This document shows, one piece after another, positions 36,577 through 45,982 of a stretch of DNA of 64,000 nucleotides. Source of the DNA: Brevibacillus massiliensis (GTDB taxonomy: Bacteria > Bacillota > Bacilli > Brevibacillales > Brevibacillaceae); NCBI RefSeq assembly GCF_000311785.1, contig NZ_HE978535.1, positions 655,202 to 719,201 on the forward strand, given 5' to 3'. A program made the translations under genes and the position numbers. The notes below the pieces were generated by a model, which did not search any database, was not told the DNA's origin, and was given only the letters and a program-made list of their open reading frames with translations. Position 1 is the first letter of the stretch, and every line of letters begins with the position of its first letter.

Positions 36577-37536
36577 CTAATAGGATGCTCGTTCGACATG
36601 GTCGGGCTGCGCCATATCCGCAATCGCGACAAAAATGTTCGGCGGGTATTCAGCGAGCCGATGGCAAAGATACAGGTACCACTCTGTTCCGTATATGACA
36701 TACACCTTTGTCCGGCACCTTTTTTCCTTCAACTGCGAGAGTAATTCGGTACGGACGCCATACAGCATTTCAAATTCGACATGGGGCTGCTTGGCGTAAT
36801 CTCTTTGCAGCACTTCCCGAATGATGGATTCATCATGTGTCGCGATTGACACGGGATGGTTTGCTTCTGCCAATGTGTCAACCATCGACAGATAGCGTTC
36901 CGTCAGCTCCTGTGATCTCGGCAGCGCAGCCTCGCGAGGTTCTTGATAGGCGCCTTTTACGATTCGGATCCTTCCCGGATATTTACGCAGTTCCAGCAAA
37001 TCGTCGGCAGAGCGATGCAGATGAGCCTGGATCGTGATCCCGACATGCGGGTATTCATTCCCCAGTCGTTGGTACACCTCGATGATCTGGCTGGTCTTTT
37101 GTGACTCCTCCATGCTGATCATGACGGAAAGACCGTTCTTTTTTGCCGCTTCCGCCAGCTCGCGCAAATGGGCGAGGGCAAGTTCCGGTTCGACAGCCAA
37201 ACCGATGTGGGATAAATCCAGGGAGATGGTCGCCGGTATTGAGCGCCGACCCGCCTCTGTGATTAAGTCGCAAAATTCATTTTTCGCTTGGATGCACTCC
37301 TTTGCCGTTCGGGTATTTTCTCCGATGTATTCAAGCGAAATGGCATATCCTTTTTGATGCAGTTCCAGTCCGGCGCCAATTCCCTGTTCCCTGGTTTCAC
37401 CTGCGACGAAGCGCTTGGCTGCGCGGCGCAGCAGCGGATACAGGTCCTTTGAGCGTTGGATGTACGATTTGATCCGCTCGTCTCTGGCGATCGATTTTAA
37501 CGCTTGAACGGCTAAAGCCTGTTCTTCTGTGAACAT
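36577..37536 (-). CDS. Proline dehydrogenase family protein
   Basis: A 319-residue FAD-linked TIM-barrel enzyme of the monofunctional PRODH type. Typical segments: ISLEYIGENT, SLDLSHIGL, ITIQAHLHRSADDL, RIVKGAYQEP and PVSIATHDE. It oxidises proline to pyrroline-5-carboxylate at the membrane. ATG 37536 has AGGAG seven bases upstream; another ATG one codon earlier is less well spaced. The C-terminus ends LCHRLAEYPPN, near the usual RRLxExxxN motif. Divergent from a damaged MocR regulator; no pyrroline-5-carboxylate dehydrogenase gene is near. Confidence 0.88.
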   Translation of the reverse strand: MFTEEQALAVQALKSIARDERIKSYIQRSKDLYPLLRRAAKRFVAGETREQGIGAGLELHQKGYAISLEYIGENTRTAKECIQAKNEFCDLITEAGRRSIPATISLDLSHIGLAVEPELALAHLRELAEAAKKNGLSVMISMEESQKTSQIIEVYQRLGNEYPHVGITIQAHLHRSADDLLELRKYPGRIRIVKGAYQEPREAALPRSQELTERYLSMVDTLAEANHPVSIATHDESIIREVLQRDYAKQPHVEFEMLYGVRTELLSQLKEKRCRTKVYVIYGTEWYLYLCHRLAEYPPNIFVAIADMAQPDHVERASY

Positions 37537-37600
37537 CATTCCACTCCTTTTTTGTGTGAACTTTCTCTCTTGACGATAGCATGGTAAACTGGTTTGCATG

Positions 37601-37641
37601 AGTGCCACTTTTCAAGAACTTTTACAGTACCACTTCTCAAG
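37601..37641 (+). promoter_or_regulatory. Direct repeats, candidate MocR binding sites
   Basis: AGTGCCACTTTTCAAG (37601-37616) and AGTACCACTTCTCAAG (37626-37641) match at 14 of 16 positions and are spaced 25 bases, about 2.4 helical turns. MocR regulators such as GabR bind paired direct repeats between divergent genes, which is the layout here. Confidence 0.55.
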
Positions 37642-37651
37642 GAGGGATGAT

Positions 37652-39057
37652 GTGAGCATGTTCTGGATTCCGATCGATCGGTCACTCGAGCTTCCCCTGG
37701 CCAGACAGGTCTATGAACATTTGCGCACGCGAATTCTGGCCGGAGAGCTACGGGCGCAAGAGCGCCTCCCGTCTACCCGTGAACTCGCTTCCAGCATTGG
37801 GGTTTCCCGCAATGTGATCATTGAAGCCTATGAGCTGCTGTTAGCGGAAGGCTTTATTGTCGGACAGCAGGGATCGGGGACATATGTTGCCGAGGGAGCT
37901 TCGTTGGAGCGATTGCAGCACGAGACTGACCTGCCCTTTTTTTCCGCAGCGGAAGTGCTGAAAGGGAAGAACGGGGATGTCATTGATTTTCGTTCCGGCT
38001 TTAGACATGTTTCCTCGACACACCTGGGGACAGATCGCCAAACAAGTGGTTCTGGACAGCTCCCACACACGCTTTGGTTACGGTCATCCCGAAGGGTGTT
38101 ACGAATTAAGGCATGTCCTGTCTGGATACTTGAAGCGGACGAGAGGGGTTCATTGCCATCCCGATCAGTTGGTGATCACATCCGGGGCAACCCAGGCACT
38201 TTACCTGATGGCCAACCTGCTTCTTTCACCAGGAAAAGAGGTGATCATCGAGGACCCGATCACCCGCGACATCCAGACGATCTTTTCCGCTCCGGGTTCT
38301 GCTCTGTGTCCAATCCCGGTCGATGAGTTTGGCATGAAAACGGACCTGCTGCCGTCGGGTAAAAAACCGGGGTTTATCTTCGTCACTCCCTCCCATCAGT
38401 TTCCGTTGGGGGGGAACGCTGCCCATCCAACGGCGGATCCAACTGATTCAGTTCGCCAGGAGAGCCGATTGTTATATCGTGGAAGACGACTACGACAGCG
38501 AATTTCGTTACCAAAGTGGGCTGATCAGCTCGCTCCAAGGCTTGGATCCGGATCGGGTCGTCTACATCGGAACGTTCAGCAAAATCCTCTCTCCCGCGCT
38601 TCGATTGGGCTATGTCATTCTTCCTCCCGCTCTGGTCGAACGATGCAAGAGTCTGAAGTGGTTTACCGACCTTCACACCCCGTCATTCGAACAGCTGACA
38701 TTGGCCCGTTTTATCCATGAAAGGCATCTGGAACGGCATATCAAGAAGATGAGGAAGGTCTATCAGGCTCGCCGCGACGCGATGAAAGCCAGTTTCGCCA
38801 AAGAATTTGCGGGCAAGGCAAAGATTTCCGGCGATTCTACGGGTTTGCACCTGATCGCGGAATTCGCGAATACGGAATTTTCCGAGCAGAAAGCGGCAGA
38901 AATCACCCAGCACAAGGTGAAGGTCTACCCGGTAGAGCTTCACGCGATCGCAAAGGGAAAGCATAAAAACAAAATTATTTTAGGGTATGGAAACTCCACA
39001 ATCGAGGAGATCGAAGAAGGGGTACGAAGGTTGCGGTGTGCGCTTGATCCGATCTAG
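37652..39057 (+). pseudogene. MocR/PdxR-type regulator (GntR plus aminotransferase), two lesions
   Basis: Three frames join into one ~470-residue protein. The GntR head has RLPSTRELASSIGVSRNVII and QQGSGTYVA. The class-I aminotransferase body has TWGQIAKQVVLDS, QLVITSGATQALYLM, YIVEDDYDSEFRY and TFSKILSPALRLGY (PLP lysine in FSK). Lesion 1 near 37998 fits loss of about eight bases between CCGGC copies (DFRSG runs directly into PALD). Lesion 2 is a G7 run at 38408-38414 where six G restore the frame. It starts at GTG 37652 after AAGGAGG. It probably controlled the divergent proline dehydrogenase. Confidence 0.85.
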
Positions 39058-39136
39058 CGTATAGCCGCGGGTTCGACTTCGCCCAACCCCTGGGCGAGCG
39101 GCAATGACGGCAATTCAAAGCGGACTTTCACACACG

Positions 39137-39171
39137 AAAAACCGGCCCCTTCAGACATGCAGGGAGCCGGT
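39137..39171 (-). terminator. Terminator of the HyuA/DUF917 operon
   Basis: Minus sense ACCGGCTCCCT...AGGGGCCGGT followed by TTTT (stem arms 39161-39171 and 39141-39150). It lies 28 bases past the stop of the HyuA gene. Confidence 0.75.
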
Positions 39172-39198
39172 AATGGTTCATCCAATTGGTTATAGACC

Positions 39199-40779
39199 CT
39201 AGTTAGACAACGTTGGTTCAGTCTTGACCGACAGATTGCCGGCCGCTTTCACCCGGATTCTGGTCGCGTTGCCTGGAAGATACGCCAAAGGTACGTCCTC
39301 TATGTCGACAATCTCGATCGACCCGGGTTCTGCCCCTGCCGCTATTGCTTCATCTACGGCAATTTGCTTGGCCAGTTCGAGCGTTTTTTCCCGCCCAAGT
39401 TCATCTAGAGAAAAGACCCGTTCTACCTGGCCGCTAATTTGAGAGATCGCCGCGCCAATCGCATTGGCCACCCCGAAGTGCTCTGGCCGGATCACCGAAG
39501 CAGCCCCTTTCATTTCATCGGGAAGCAATATGCTTCCGCCGCCGACGAGGATGACTGGAACCGGATCGGCGCTTGTTTTCATCCGATCTATCGCCTCTTC
39601 AACCATTTCAACGATCCTGTTGTACACCTTTTGCAGAACTCCTTTGTCCAGGTGTGCCACTTTTGCCGGATCACCCAATTGGGTTTTGCCTAGTGCGACA
39701 GCGACATCGGTAGCGGTCAGCGTATCCCCGCCGAAGACCAATCCCCTCCGAGTCAATTGATAGCCGACACTGTCAGGGCCCACCTTAAAGCTTCCGTCTT
39801 CCTCAATCCTGATGATTGTGCCGCCGCCCAAGCCGATCGAGATCAAGTCCGGCATGCGGAAATTGGTACGGGCTCCTCCGATCTCGACGGCCAGGGAAGA
39901 TTCTCTCGGGAAAGAGTTGACCAAAACGCCTATATCTGTGGTGGTGCCGCCAACATCGACGACTAGCGCGTCCCCCAATCCTGACAGATAGGAAGCCCCG
40001 CGAATGCTGTTGGTCGGGCCGCAGGCAATCGTCAAAATCGGGTATTTCATCGCGTATTCAACGCTCATCAAGGTGCCGTCATTTTGTCCAAGAAAGACTT
40101 TTGCCTCAATCCCTTCTTCCCGCAAAGCCTGCATAAAGCCCTGGGCCGTTGTTTTGGCGACATTCACGACGGCTGCGTTCAGAATCGTGGCATTTTCCCG
40201 CTCCAACAGACCAACGCTGCCGATCTCGTGGGACAAGGAGATGGATACCTGGTCTCCTAAAATTTCGTGCAGAATTTCTGCAGCGCGCAGCTCGTGATCC
40301 TTGGAAACGGGGGAAAAGACAGAGGTTACAGCTACCGAATCCACTTTCCCTTTCAAGGTATCGGCGATCCGGGAAAGCTCTGCTTCATCCAAGTCGGCCA
40401 TCTGTCTGCCGTCGAATTCGTGGCCGCCGCGAACGATGTAGACGTATTTGCCAAGCTTCTCCCGCAGGTCCTCGGGAACCCCGATCAGCGGTTTGACCGC
40501 CAGTGTGGCCGGCGCTCCGATGCGAATCACGGCGACCGAATTCAGGCGCTTTCTTTCGACGATGGCGTTCGTGCAATGCGTAGTACCCAGCATCGCAAAG
40601 CCGATTCTGTCACGCTGAACATTCGCTTTTGCAATGACTTCGCGCATCGCTTGATAAATGCCGCTGCTGACATCCTCCGTCGTCGCGCACTTCGTCTCGG
40701 CAATCACTTGATATTTGGCGTCCAGCAGGATTCCGTCCGTGTGGGTACCGCCCACGTCAATTCCAATCCGGTAACTCAT
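39199..40779 (-). CDS. Hydantoinase/oxoprolinase A-type ATPase (intact paralogue)
   Basis: A 526-residue HyuA-family protein of the ASKHA fold. The nucleotide-binding loops are all present: phosphate-1 RIGIDVGGTHTD at the N-terminus, phosphate-2 ALVVDVGGTTTDIGVL near residue 275, adenosine motifs ISIGLGGGTIIRI and VPVILVGGGSILLP. Such enzymes use ATP to open cyclic amides (N-methylhydantoin, 5-oxoproline). No HyuB partner is here; instead the gene overlaps by ATGA with a DUF917 gene, a known alternative pairing. It is the last gene of the operon, before a terminator. Confidence 0.9.
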   Translation of the reverse strand: MSYRIGIDVGGTHTDGILLDAKYQVIAETKCATTEDVSSGIYQAMREVIAKANVQRDRIGFAMLGTTHCTNAIVERKRLNSVAVIRIGAPATLAVKPLIGVPEDLREKLGKYVYIVRGGHEFDGRQMADLDEAELSRIADTLKGKVDSVAVTSVFSPVSKDHELRAAEILHEILGDQVSISLSHEIGSVGLLERENATILNAAVVNVAKTTAQGFMQALREEGIEAKVFLGQNDGTLMSVEYAMKYPILTIACGPTNSIRGASYLSGLGDALVVDVGGTTTDIGVLVNSFPRESSLAVEIGGARTNFRMPDLISIGLGGGTIIRIEEDGSFKVGPDSVGYQLTRRGLVFGGDTLTATDVAVALGKTQLGDPAKVAHLDKGVLQKVYNRIVEMVEEAIDRMKTSADPVPVILVGGGSILLPDEMKGAASVIRPEHFGVANAIGAAISQISGQVERVFSLDELGREKTLELAKQIAVDEAIAAGAEPGSIEIVDIEDVPLAYLPGNATRIRVKAAGNLSVKTEPTLSN

Positions 40780-41873
40780 CGCTCGGCCACTCCCTTCTTC
40801 GCAAGCTCTTCAACCGGCAGATACTCTACGTCATAGCCAAAATACCCCGGCCCACAAGTTTCAATCCCCTTGGCTGTCCGCCATTTGGGATGACAGGGGA
40901 TCCCGATGACGACCGCTCGCGCTCCGTAACGCAGTCCTTCTGTCGTGATCGGCACCCCTGTCTCTGCATCCAATACGGCGATCAGGTCAGGAGTGACACA
41001 GAGGAGCCGTTCTTCTGTCATCGCGATCAGGTGCTCGTTTTGGAAACGGAGCTTGAGCGTCTCGCCTTTATACTCTTCCAAGCCTTCCATGCTGGCCGTC
41101 CCCCGGGCGAACCCCGTTTCCGTCTTTCGGTTGATATCGATGACTTTGCCGCGGAATAGTTCAAATCCGTTGGTGATGGCGAGAATTTCCCGGATCGGCT
41201 CCGTGTTTTGCTCCTTGGCAAGTCTGATCGTCCGGCCCAAGTCTTCTTCCAGTTTTAAGATATTGTGAATGCCGCTTTCTTTCAACTGCCGCCCCTTCAT
41301 CGGGTAGATGGCGAACATGACAGAACCGCCCATTTGGATCGTAGCGCTGCGCGCGATCCGTTCGGCCCAAAGACTGTCAATCGTATCGATGAGATTGACG
41401 TTTCCTTTTTCGTCAGCGATGGCCATCGGAGTGGCAGCGATCCCGTCGAGGTAGAAAGTCGCCATCTGCAGTTCGGGGAAGGCGCGCCCCATCCCGTCCA
41501 CATCCACAACCGGCAGACCCATCTGGGCGGCAAGCGCCAATGGAAGCATGGAATTAAGCCCGCCGGCTTCTATCGGATACGTAGCGAATACCTTTTGGCC
41601 GAGAAAACCTTCCAACATCTGAAATGCCTTGCGGGCTTCGTGACCGCTCGGCGCCTTCTCGATCATGACCGTAGGAGCTCCCATCATCCCTGAGGAAACG
41701 ACGAGGGCGTCTTGGGGCACTTCGTCGACTGTCAGCAGTTGGATGGGACCGTATTCCTCGATTGCCTGGAGCGTCATCAGCTTTCCGATGTAAGGATCCC
41801 CGCCTCCGCCTGTCCCCAGCAAGGCTGCTCCTACGGCGATATCTTCGATTTCCTGTTTTCCTAAGTACCTCAT
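40776..41873 (-). CDS. DUF917 (S-Me-THD domain) protein, copy 1
   Basis: A 365-residue protein with the family's glycine-rich start ALLGTGGGGDPYIGKLM, GGLNSMLPLALAAQMG and the signature DVDGMGRAFPELQMATF. The family (PF06032) was later named after S-methyl thiohydantoin desulfurase; most members are uncharacterised. It probably forms a complex with the adjacent HyuA protein, with which it is translationally coupled. ATG 41873 follows GGGAGGAAGCACG. Confidence 0.88.
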   Translation of the reverse strand: MRYLGKQEIEDIAVGAALLGTGGGGDPYIGKLMTLQAIEEYGPIQLLTVDEVPQDALVVSSGMMGAPTVMIEKAPSGHEARKAFQMLEGFLGQKVFATYPIEAGGLNSMLPLALAAQMGLPVVDVDGMGRAFPELQMATFYLDGIAATPMAIADEKGNVNLIDTIDSLWAERIARSATIQMGGSVMFAIYPMKGRQLKESGIHNILKLEEDLGRTIRLAKEQNTEPIREILAITNGFELFRGKVIDINRKTETGFARGTASMEGLEEYKGETLKLRFQNEHLIAMTEERLLCVTPDLIAVLDAETGVPITTEGLRYGARAVVIGIPCHPKWRTAKGIETCGPGYFGYDVEYLPVEELAKKGVAER

Positions 41874-41907
41874 CGTGCTTCCTCCCGTTCGGTTGTGCGG
41901 TTCACAT

Positions 41908-43230
41908 TTATTTGATTTCTTCACTCACGTTGGCAGCCTTTTGCCCCTTCAACGACATGAACAGTTTCATCCCCAAGTAGTACGCCACTCCGCTCGTGAG
42001 CAATGAATTAAGCGACGGTATGCCGGCTTCTATCAAATACCCCGCCAGGAATCCGAGAATCCAGGCGATGATCGTTACCGGATTTAGCGACTCTACATTG
42101 TCCGGCAGCCTCCCCGCTTCGCGGCTTTCGTCCAGCGCGCGTCTGCTACGCTTGAGGATGAAATAGTCGACGACCATGATCCCTCCGACAGGCGGAATCC
42201 AGATTCCCAAGAGGACCAGGAAGTCTACGAATTTATCCAGGATCCCCAAAACAGAGAGAATCGTTCCGACGACCCCGAGAATGAGCGTAATCATTCCCCT
42301 GTTGAGCTTGACGTGAAAAATCGAATCGATCAGGTTGGTTATTCCCAGCGAAGAAGAATACAAATTGAGATCGTTGATCTTCACTGTGGCAAATACGACG
42401 ATCGCCGCCCCCAGCCAACCGGCCGTCTGCAGGATGATTTCGACGACATCAGAGCTTCCGATGGCGTGCGCCATTAACACGGCAATCATGTTCACTCCCA
42501 GTTCACCCGCGATCGTGCTGATCAGCGTCATCCACAGGACGTCCTTGCCATCGTGGCAAAAGCGGCTCATATCCGGGGTGATTACCGCACCGATCATGTA
42601 CCCCCCTGCCACCATCGTCGCGGCCATACCGAGCGACAGCGCGGGACCGGGTGCTGGTGCTGCGATTAAATCACCTATTGAGTGATGGGATAAGACATCA
42701 TAAATGCCATAAGCGACCACAGCAAAAAAACAGGGAACGGCAATTTTGGCTGTCCAACTCAACCACTTGAACCCGTAGATGACGATCGCGGTGACGAACA
42801 TTCCGGTCAATGCAGCCGACAGCGGAAATCCGAGCGCGCCGCCCAAGGCCTCGTTCAAACCTGTGGCAAATACGGAATTTTGCACGCCAAACCAGCCGAT
42901 CGAACCAACCGCGATCACAGCACCGATAATCCCCGAACCGTATCGGCCAAACCCGCTCCAACGGGCCAAGAGGCTGGTGGACATTCCTTCTCTCGCACCT
43001 GCTATTCCGATCAGCAGGCTGACGACCTCCAAAATCAGACTTCCCAGCATCGTAGCCCAGAGTGCCTGCCAGAAGGTCATGCCAAATCCCAGTGCGGCTC
43101 CCAACATAAACTGCGAAAGGGCGGTTAATGCCCCGATCCTCACCAGCAGTACCTCCCACATGGGAAGGCGGGCGCTCCCCGGAACGCGCGTAAGCGAGTA
43201 ATCGTCAGCCATATTTGAACTTCCTGTCAT
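41908..43230 (-). CDS. NCS1 family (cytosine/purine/hydantoin) permease
   Basis: A 440-residue transporter with twelve membrane segments. SLTRVPGSARLPMWEVLLVRIG, GSIGWFGVQNSVFATGL, and PPVGGIMVVDYFILKRSRR are CodB-like hallmarks of the NCS1 family (Na+ or H+ symport of cytosine, allantoin, hydantoins). Located between two HyuA/DUF917 pairs, it most likely imports their cyclic amide substrate, much as Mhp1 carries benzyl-hydantoin. ATG 43230 follows AAGGGGGG. Confidence 0.92.
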   Translation of the reverse strand: MTGSSNMADDYSLTRVPGSARLPMWEVLLVRIGALTALSQFMLGAALGFGMTFWQALWATMLGSLILEVVSLLIGIAGAREGMSTSLLARWSGFGRYGSGIIGAVIAVGSIGWFGVQNSVFATGLNEALGGALGFPLSAALTGMFVTAIVIYGFKWLSWTAKIAVPCFFAVVAYGIYDVLSHHSIGDLIAAPAPGPALSLGMAATMVAGGYMIGAVITPDMSRFCHDGKDVLWMTLISTIAGELGVNMIAVLMAHAIGSSDVVEIILQTAGWLGAAIVVFATVKINDLNLYSSSLGITNLIDSIFHVKLNRGMITLILGVVGTILSVLGILDKFVDFLVLLGIWIPPVGGIMVVDYFILKRSRRALDESREAGRLPDNVESLNPVTIIAWILGFLAGYLIEAGIPSLNSLLTSGVAYYLGMKLFMSLKGQKAANVSEEIK

Positions 43231-43270
43231 CCACAACCCCCCTTATCCTTTTCAGATTTTTTCCTTCCAC

Positions 43271-44662
43271 TCAGCGAAAAGGCCCGTTTGGTTCGATCAA
43301 TCCTGTCGCCCTTACCTGAATGCGCAATGCTTGGCAGGGAATGTAAGAAAGTGGGGCTGCCTCGATTGCTTGTATATTGACTGTTTCCGGGTTGGCTCCG
43401 GCAAGGACTGCTTCCTTGACCGCCTCTTCTTTTGCCAGGGCAATTGCTTCATCACGTCCGTTATTTTCGTTCAACCAGTACATGCGGTCAACATGACCGC
43501 TGATCGGGGCGATGCAGGCACCGATCGCACTCACGTAAGCGGTGTGATCCGTCTGAACCACATCAGCCCAGGGATACTTGAAAAGCGGTACCACCTTTTC
43601 GCTGCCTTCCCCGGTGAAGAGAATGGGGAGCGGTTCAAAGCGGGGTTGATATCGTTGGATTGCCTGGTAAATGCGGTCCAAAGCATCGTCGTCTACCTCC
43701 CGCTTCGCTCCCCAATCAAGCGTCGAGATTTCCGGCATTTGCAGATTGACGGGAATCCCGGCTATCTTCCTTCCGACCCCGATTAACTTGGGGAAACCTT
43801 TTTTCCAGATCCCGATGTGCGTGAGATTTTCCTCCACGTTAACCATCACACAGTCATTGCGCCCGGCCAAAAACGCCGCACCCCGAAAGCTGTTGCATGC
43901 CCTGGAACAGAGCGTCCGGATGGGATAGCGAAGAGCGTATGTGTGCGACATGACGGATCCGTTATTTTGGGTGAGAAAGATTCCGGCTGAGACCCCCAGG
44001 CATTGGAACAGTTCGGTTAAGCCGCAGAGCGTCTGCCGCATGCTCCGCGCAAGAGCTGCATTTAATACTGCCGTATTTTCCCTTTCGAGAAATCCAATGT
44101 TGCCGATTTCATGTGACATCGTCAAAGAGACATGCGTACCGCACAGCTGCTTTATCCAGGCAGCCACCTGACGTTCATGGTCTCCGTTCATCGGCGAAAA
44201 CGTACTGGCAATCGCAAAGGCATCGTCCGGATTTACCGAAACACCGCGCAGAAATTGTTCCAGCAAGGATCGTGAGTTCTCCATCGGGTAAGGGGTGCCG
44301 TCTACCATGTGACCGCCGGGAAGCTCCACATATCGCAAACGGATCGCTTGCTGGAGCGACTGGTCAGCTTCGTAGAGAGGAGGAATACTCCCTTTTGACG
44401 TCCCCAGCCGGATCGTAATGACACCTGCCAGGTTCTGATGATCCAGCAGAGCTTTGTAACCTTGGGACGTTCCGATGATCACCGCCTTGATCTGACTGGG
44501 ATGCAAGCCTGCATGCTGCAAAACATGCCGGACGATTTGTTCGATCCCAGTGAGGACATCATCCGTCGTCGGCAACTGGGCCTTGCAAATAACCTGAAGA
44601 TTTTGACTCACAACAACGCAATAGGTGTTAACTCCGTCTACATCAATACCCAGCCGATACAT
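43271..44662 (-). CDS. HyuA-like pseudo-enzyme without nucleotide-binding loops
   Basis: A 463-residue open frame clearly homologous to the intact HyuA 3 kb away (shared SHEIGNIGFLERENTAVLNAA). Phosphate-1 reads GIDVDGVNTYCVVV instead of DVGGTHTD. Phosphate-2 reads VNVEENLTHIGIW instead of VDVGGTTTDIGVL. The adenosine region reads STLDWGAKREVDD instead of SIGLGGGTII. All glycine and aspartate ligands for ATP are replaced, yet no stop or frameshift interrupts the gene. ATG 44662 follows GGGAGGCAGAGGG and overlaps the upstream DUF917 gene by 20 bases. A structural or regulatory subunit is more likely than an ATPase. Confidence 0.85.
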   Translation of the reverse strand: MYRLGIDVDGVNTYCVVVSQNLQVICKAQLPTTDDVLTGIEQIVRHVLQHAGLHPSQIKAVIIGTSQGYKALLDHQNLAGVITIRLGTSKGSIPPLYEADQSLQQAIRLRYVELPGGHMVDGTPYPMENSRSLLEQFLRGVSVNPDDAFAIASTFSPMNGDHERQVAAWIKQLCGTHVSLTMSHEIGNIGFLERENTAVLNAALARSMRQTLCGLTELFQCLGVSAGIFLTQNNGSVMSHTYALRYPIRTLCSRACNSFRGAAFLAGRNDCVMVNVEENLTHIGIWKKGFPKLIGVGRKIAGIPVNLQMPEISTLDWGAKREVDDDALDRIYQAIQRYQPRFEPLPILFTGEGSEKVVPLFKYPWADVVQTDHTAYVSAIGACIAPISGHVDRMYWLNENNGRDEAIALAKEEAVKEAVLAGANPETVNIQAIEAAPLSYIPCQALRIQVRATGLIEPNGPFR

Positions 44663-45785
44663 GGCCCTCTGCCTCCCTGTCATCCGACTGCCGCAACTGC
44701 TCCAGCGGAATGAACTCTTTCGCCAAGCCGTATCGTTTTGGCCCCACCGTCTGCAGCATTTTGGAATGTCGAATCAACGGATGTGCCGGTATGGCAACGA
44801 CCCACACTTTTTTGTGATTTTCCATCTCTTCCACGACAATCGGAAAGCCATTGTCCACATCCAAGACACAGAGGAGATCCGGTACCGTCGCTATCAAACG
44901 ATCACCTTGTTTTGCCAGCAAAAACTCATTTTGAAACACGACTTCCAACTGCTCACCGATATGCTCGCCTTCGCCCTCGATGACCAGCATGCCGTTCATC
45001 ATGCCTCCGGTAATGCGGCGTTCCAGTTCCACCACTTTTCCCTCGATCAACTTGGCCGGTCTGCCGTAGAGGGAATGCGAAAAGATCTGCACCAATGCCT
45101 TCATGACCTGATGAATGTCCTCCTTGGCGGCGATAACGGAATCACCAAGGCGCTTGGCCAGGGAAAAGCTCTGGTGAATGCCCACTTCTTTTACCTGTTG
45201 CAGTTTCATCGGGTAGCTCGCAATTGTCGCCCAGCCCCCCAAATCGATCACTTTTCTGCGAGCGATCCACTCGACGTCCCAGTTAGACGGAGTCGCAATG
45301 TGTTCCCACCTCCCTTGTTCGTTTACCATCACAAGCGGGGAGGCCGAAACACCAAAAGCGTGAAAGGTGGTCATTTGCAGTTCGGTAAACGCCCTGCCCA
45401 TTCCATCGCTGTCCAACAGGGGGCGGCCGGACAACGCAGCGGCCAATACCGGGGTAAGTGCATTGAGCCCGCCAATCTCCAGCCCCATAAGTGCATCAAT
45501 GCGGATGCCTGCTTGCTCTTCAAGAATCTGAACAGCCTGCAGCAGTTCCACTCCGGTGAGAATTTTCTCATTTAAAATGCTGGGTGACCCCATGATGGCA
45601 ACGGGCGCTGACCATGTCCCCTCATCCATTGCCAAAGCTGACACAAAGGGAACCGGTCCGCAATCACGTATCGCTCTCATGGTTAACAACTGCAAAAGAT
45701 AGCTGTTTCCTCCCCCTCCAGAACCCAGATATCTGGCTCCACAAGCTAACGACGGAATATCTCGTTCCTGAATCACACTGTTCAT
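44643..45785 (-). CDS. DUF917 (S-Me-THD domain) protein, copy 2
   Basis: A 380-residue paralogue of copy 1: RYLGSGGGGNSYLLQLL, GGLNALTPVLAAALSG, DSDGMGRAFTELQMTTF, and the same C-terminal IPAHPLIRHSKMLQTVGP region. It is the first gene of the operon, and its partner is the degenerate HyuA-like protein, so the operon has evolved as two unequal pairs. A C9 run lies immediately before the start, giving GGGGGGGGG as an unusual ribosome binding site five bases from ATG 45785. Confidence 0.88.
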   Translation of the reverse strand: MNSVIQERDIPSLACGARYLGSGGGGNSYLLQLLTMRAIRDCGPVPFVSALAMDEGTWSAPVAIMGSPSILNEKILTGVELLQAVQILEEQAGIRIDALMGLEIGGLNALTPVLAAALSGRPLLDSDGMGRAFTELQMTTFHAFGVSASPLVMVNEQGRWEHIATPSNWDVEWIARRKVIDLGGWATIASYPMKLQQVKEVGIHQSFSLAKRLGDSVIAAKEDIHQVMKALVQIFSHSLYGRPAKLIEGKVVELERRITGGMMNGMLVIEGEGEHIGEQLEVVFQNEFLLAKQGDRLIATVPDLLCVLDVDNGFPIVVEEMENHKKVWVVAIPAHPLIRHSKMLQTVGPKRYGLAKEFIPLEQLRQSDDREAEGHVSAGY

Positions 45786-45810
45786 GTTGCCCCCCCCCGT
45801 TTTTTTGTAG

Positions 45811-45827
45811 TAGCATATCCCATGCCA
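45811..45827 (-). promoter_or_regulatory. Sigma-54 (-24/-12) promoter of the DUF917/HyuA operon
   Basis: Minus strand TTGGCATGGGATATGCT: GG and GC ten bases apart in the TGGCAYG-N4-TTGCW context, with one deviation (ATGC for TTGC). It lies 26 bases before the operon start and directly downstream of the sigma-54 activator gene. Confidence 0.65.
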
Positions 45828-45982
45828 ACGCCCTGCCCGTCCCCATTGCCTAAAAAAGGGGAGAAAAACGTGAAACAACGGCTTGAGAGAAGTATTTTTT
45901 ATGGCTAAAATCAGCAGCTTTCGGGAATTGTTGTCTCATTTCGCAAAATTTATAGATTTTTCCCTCTATTTCTCTTGATTTC

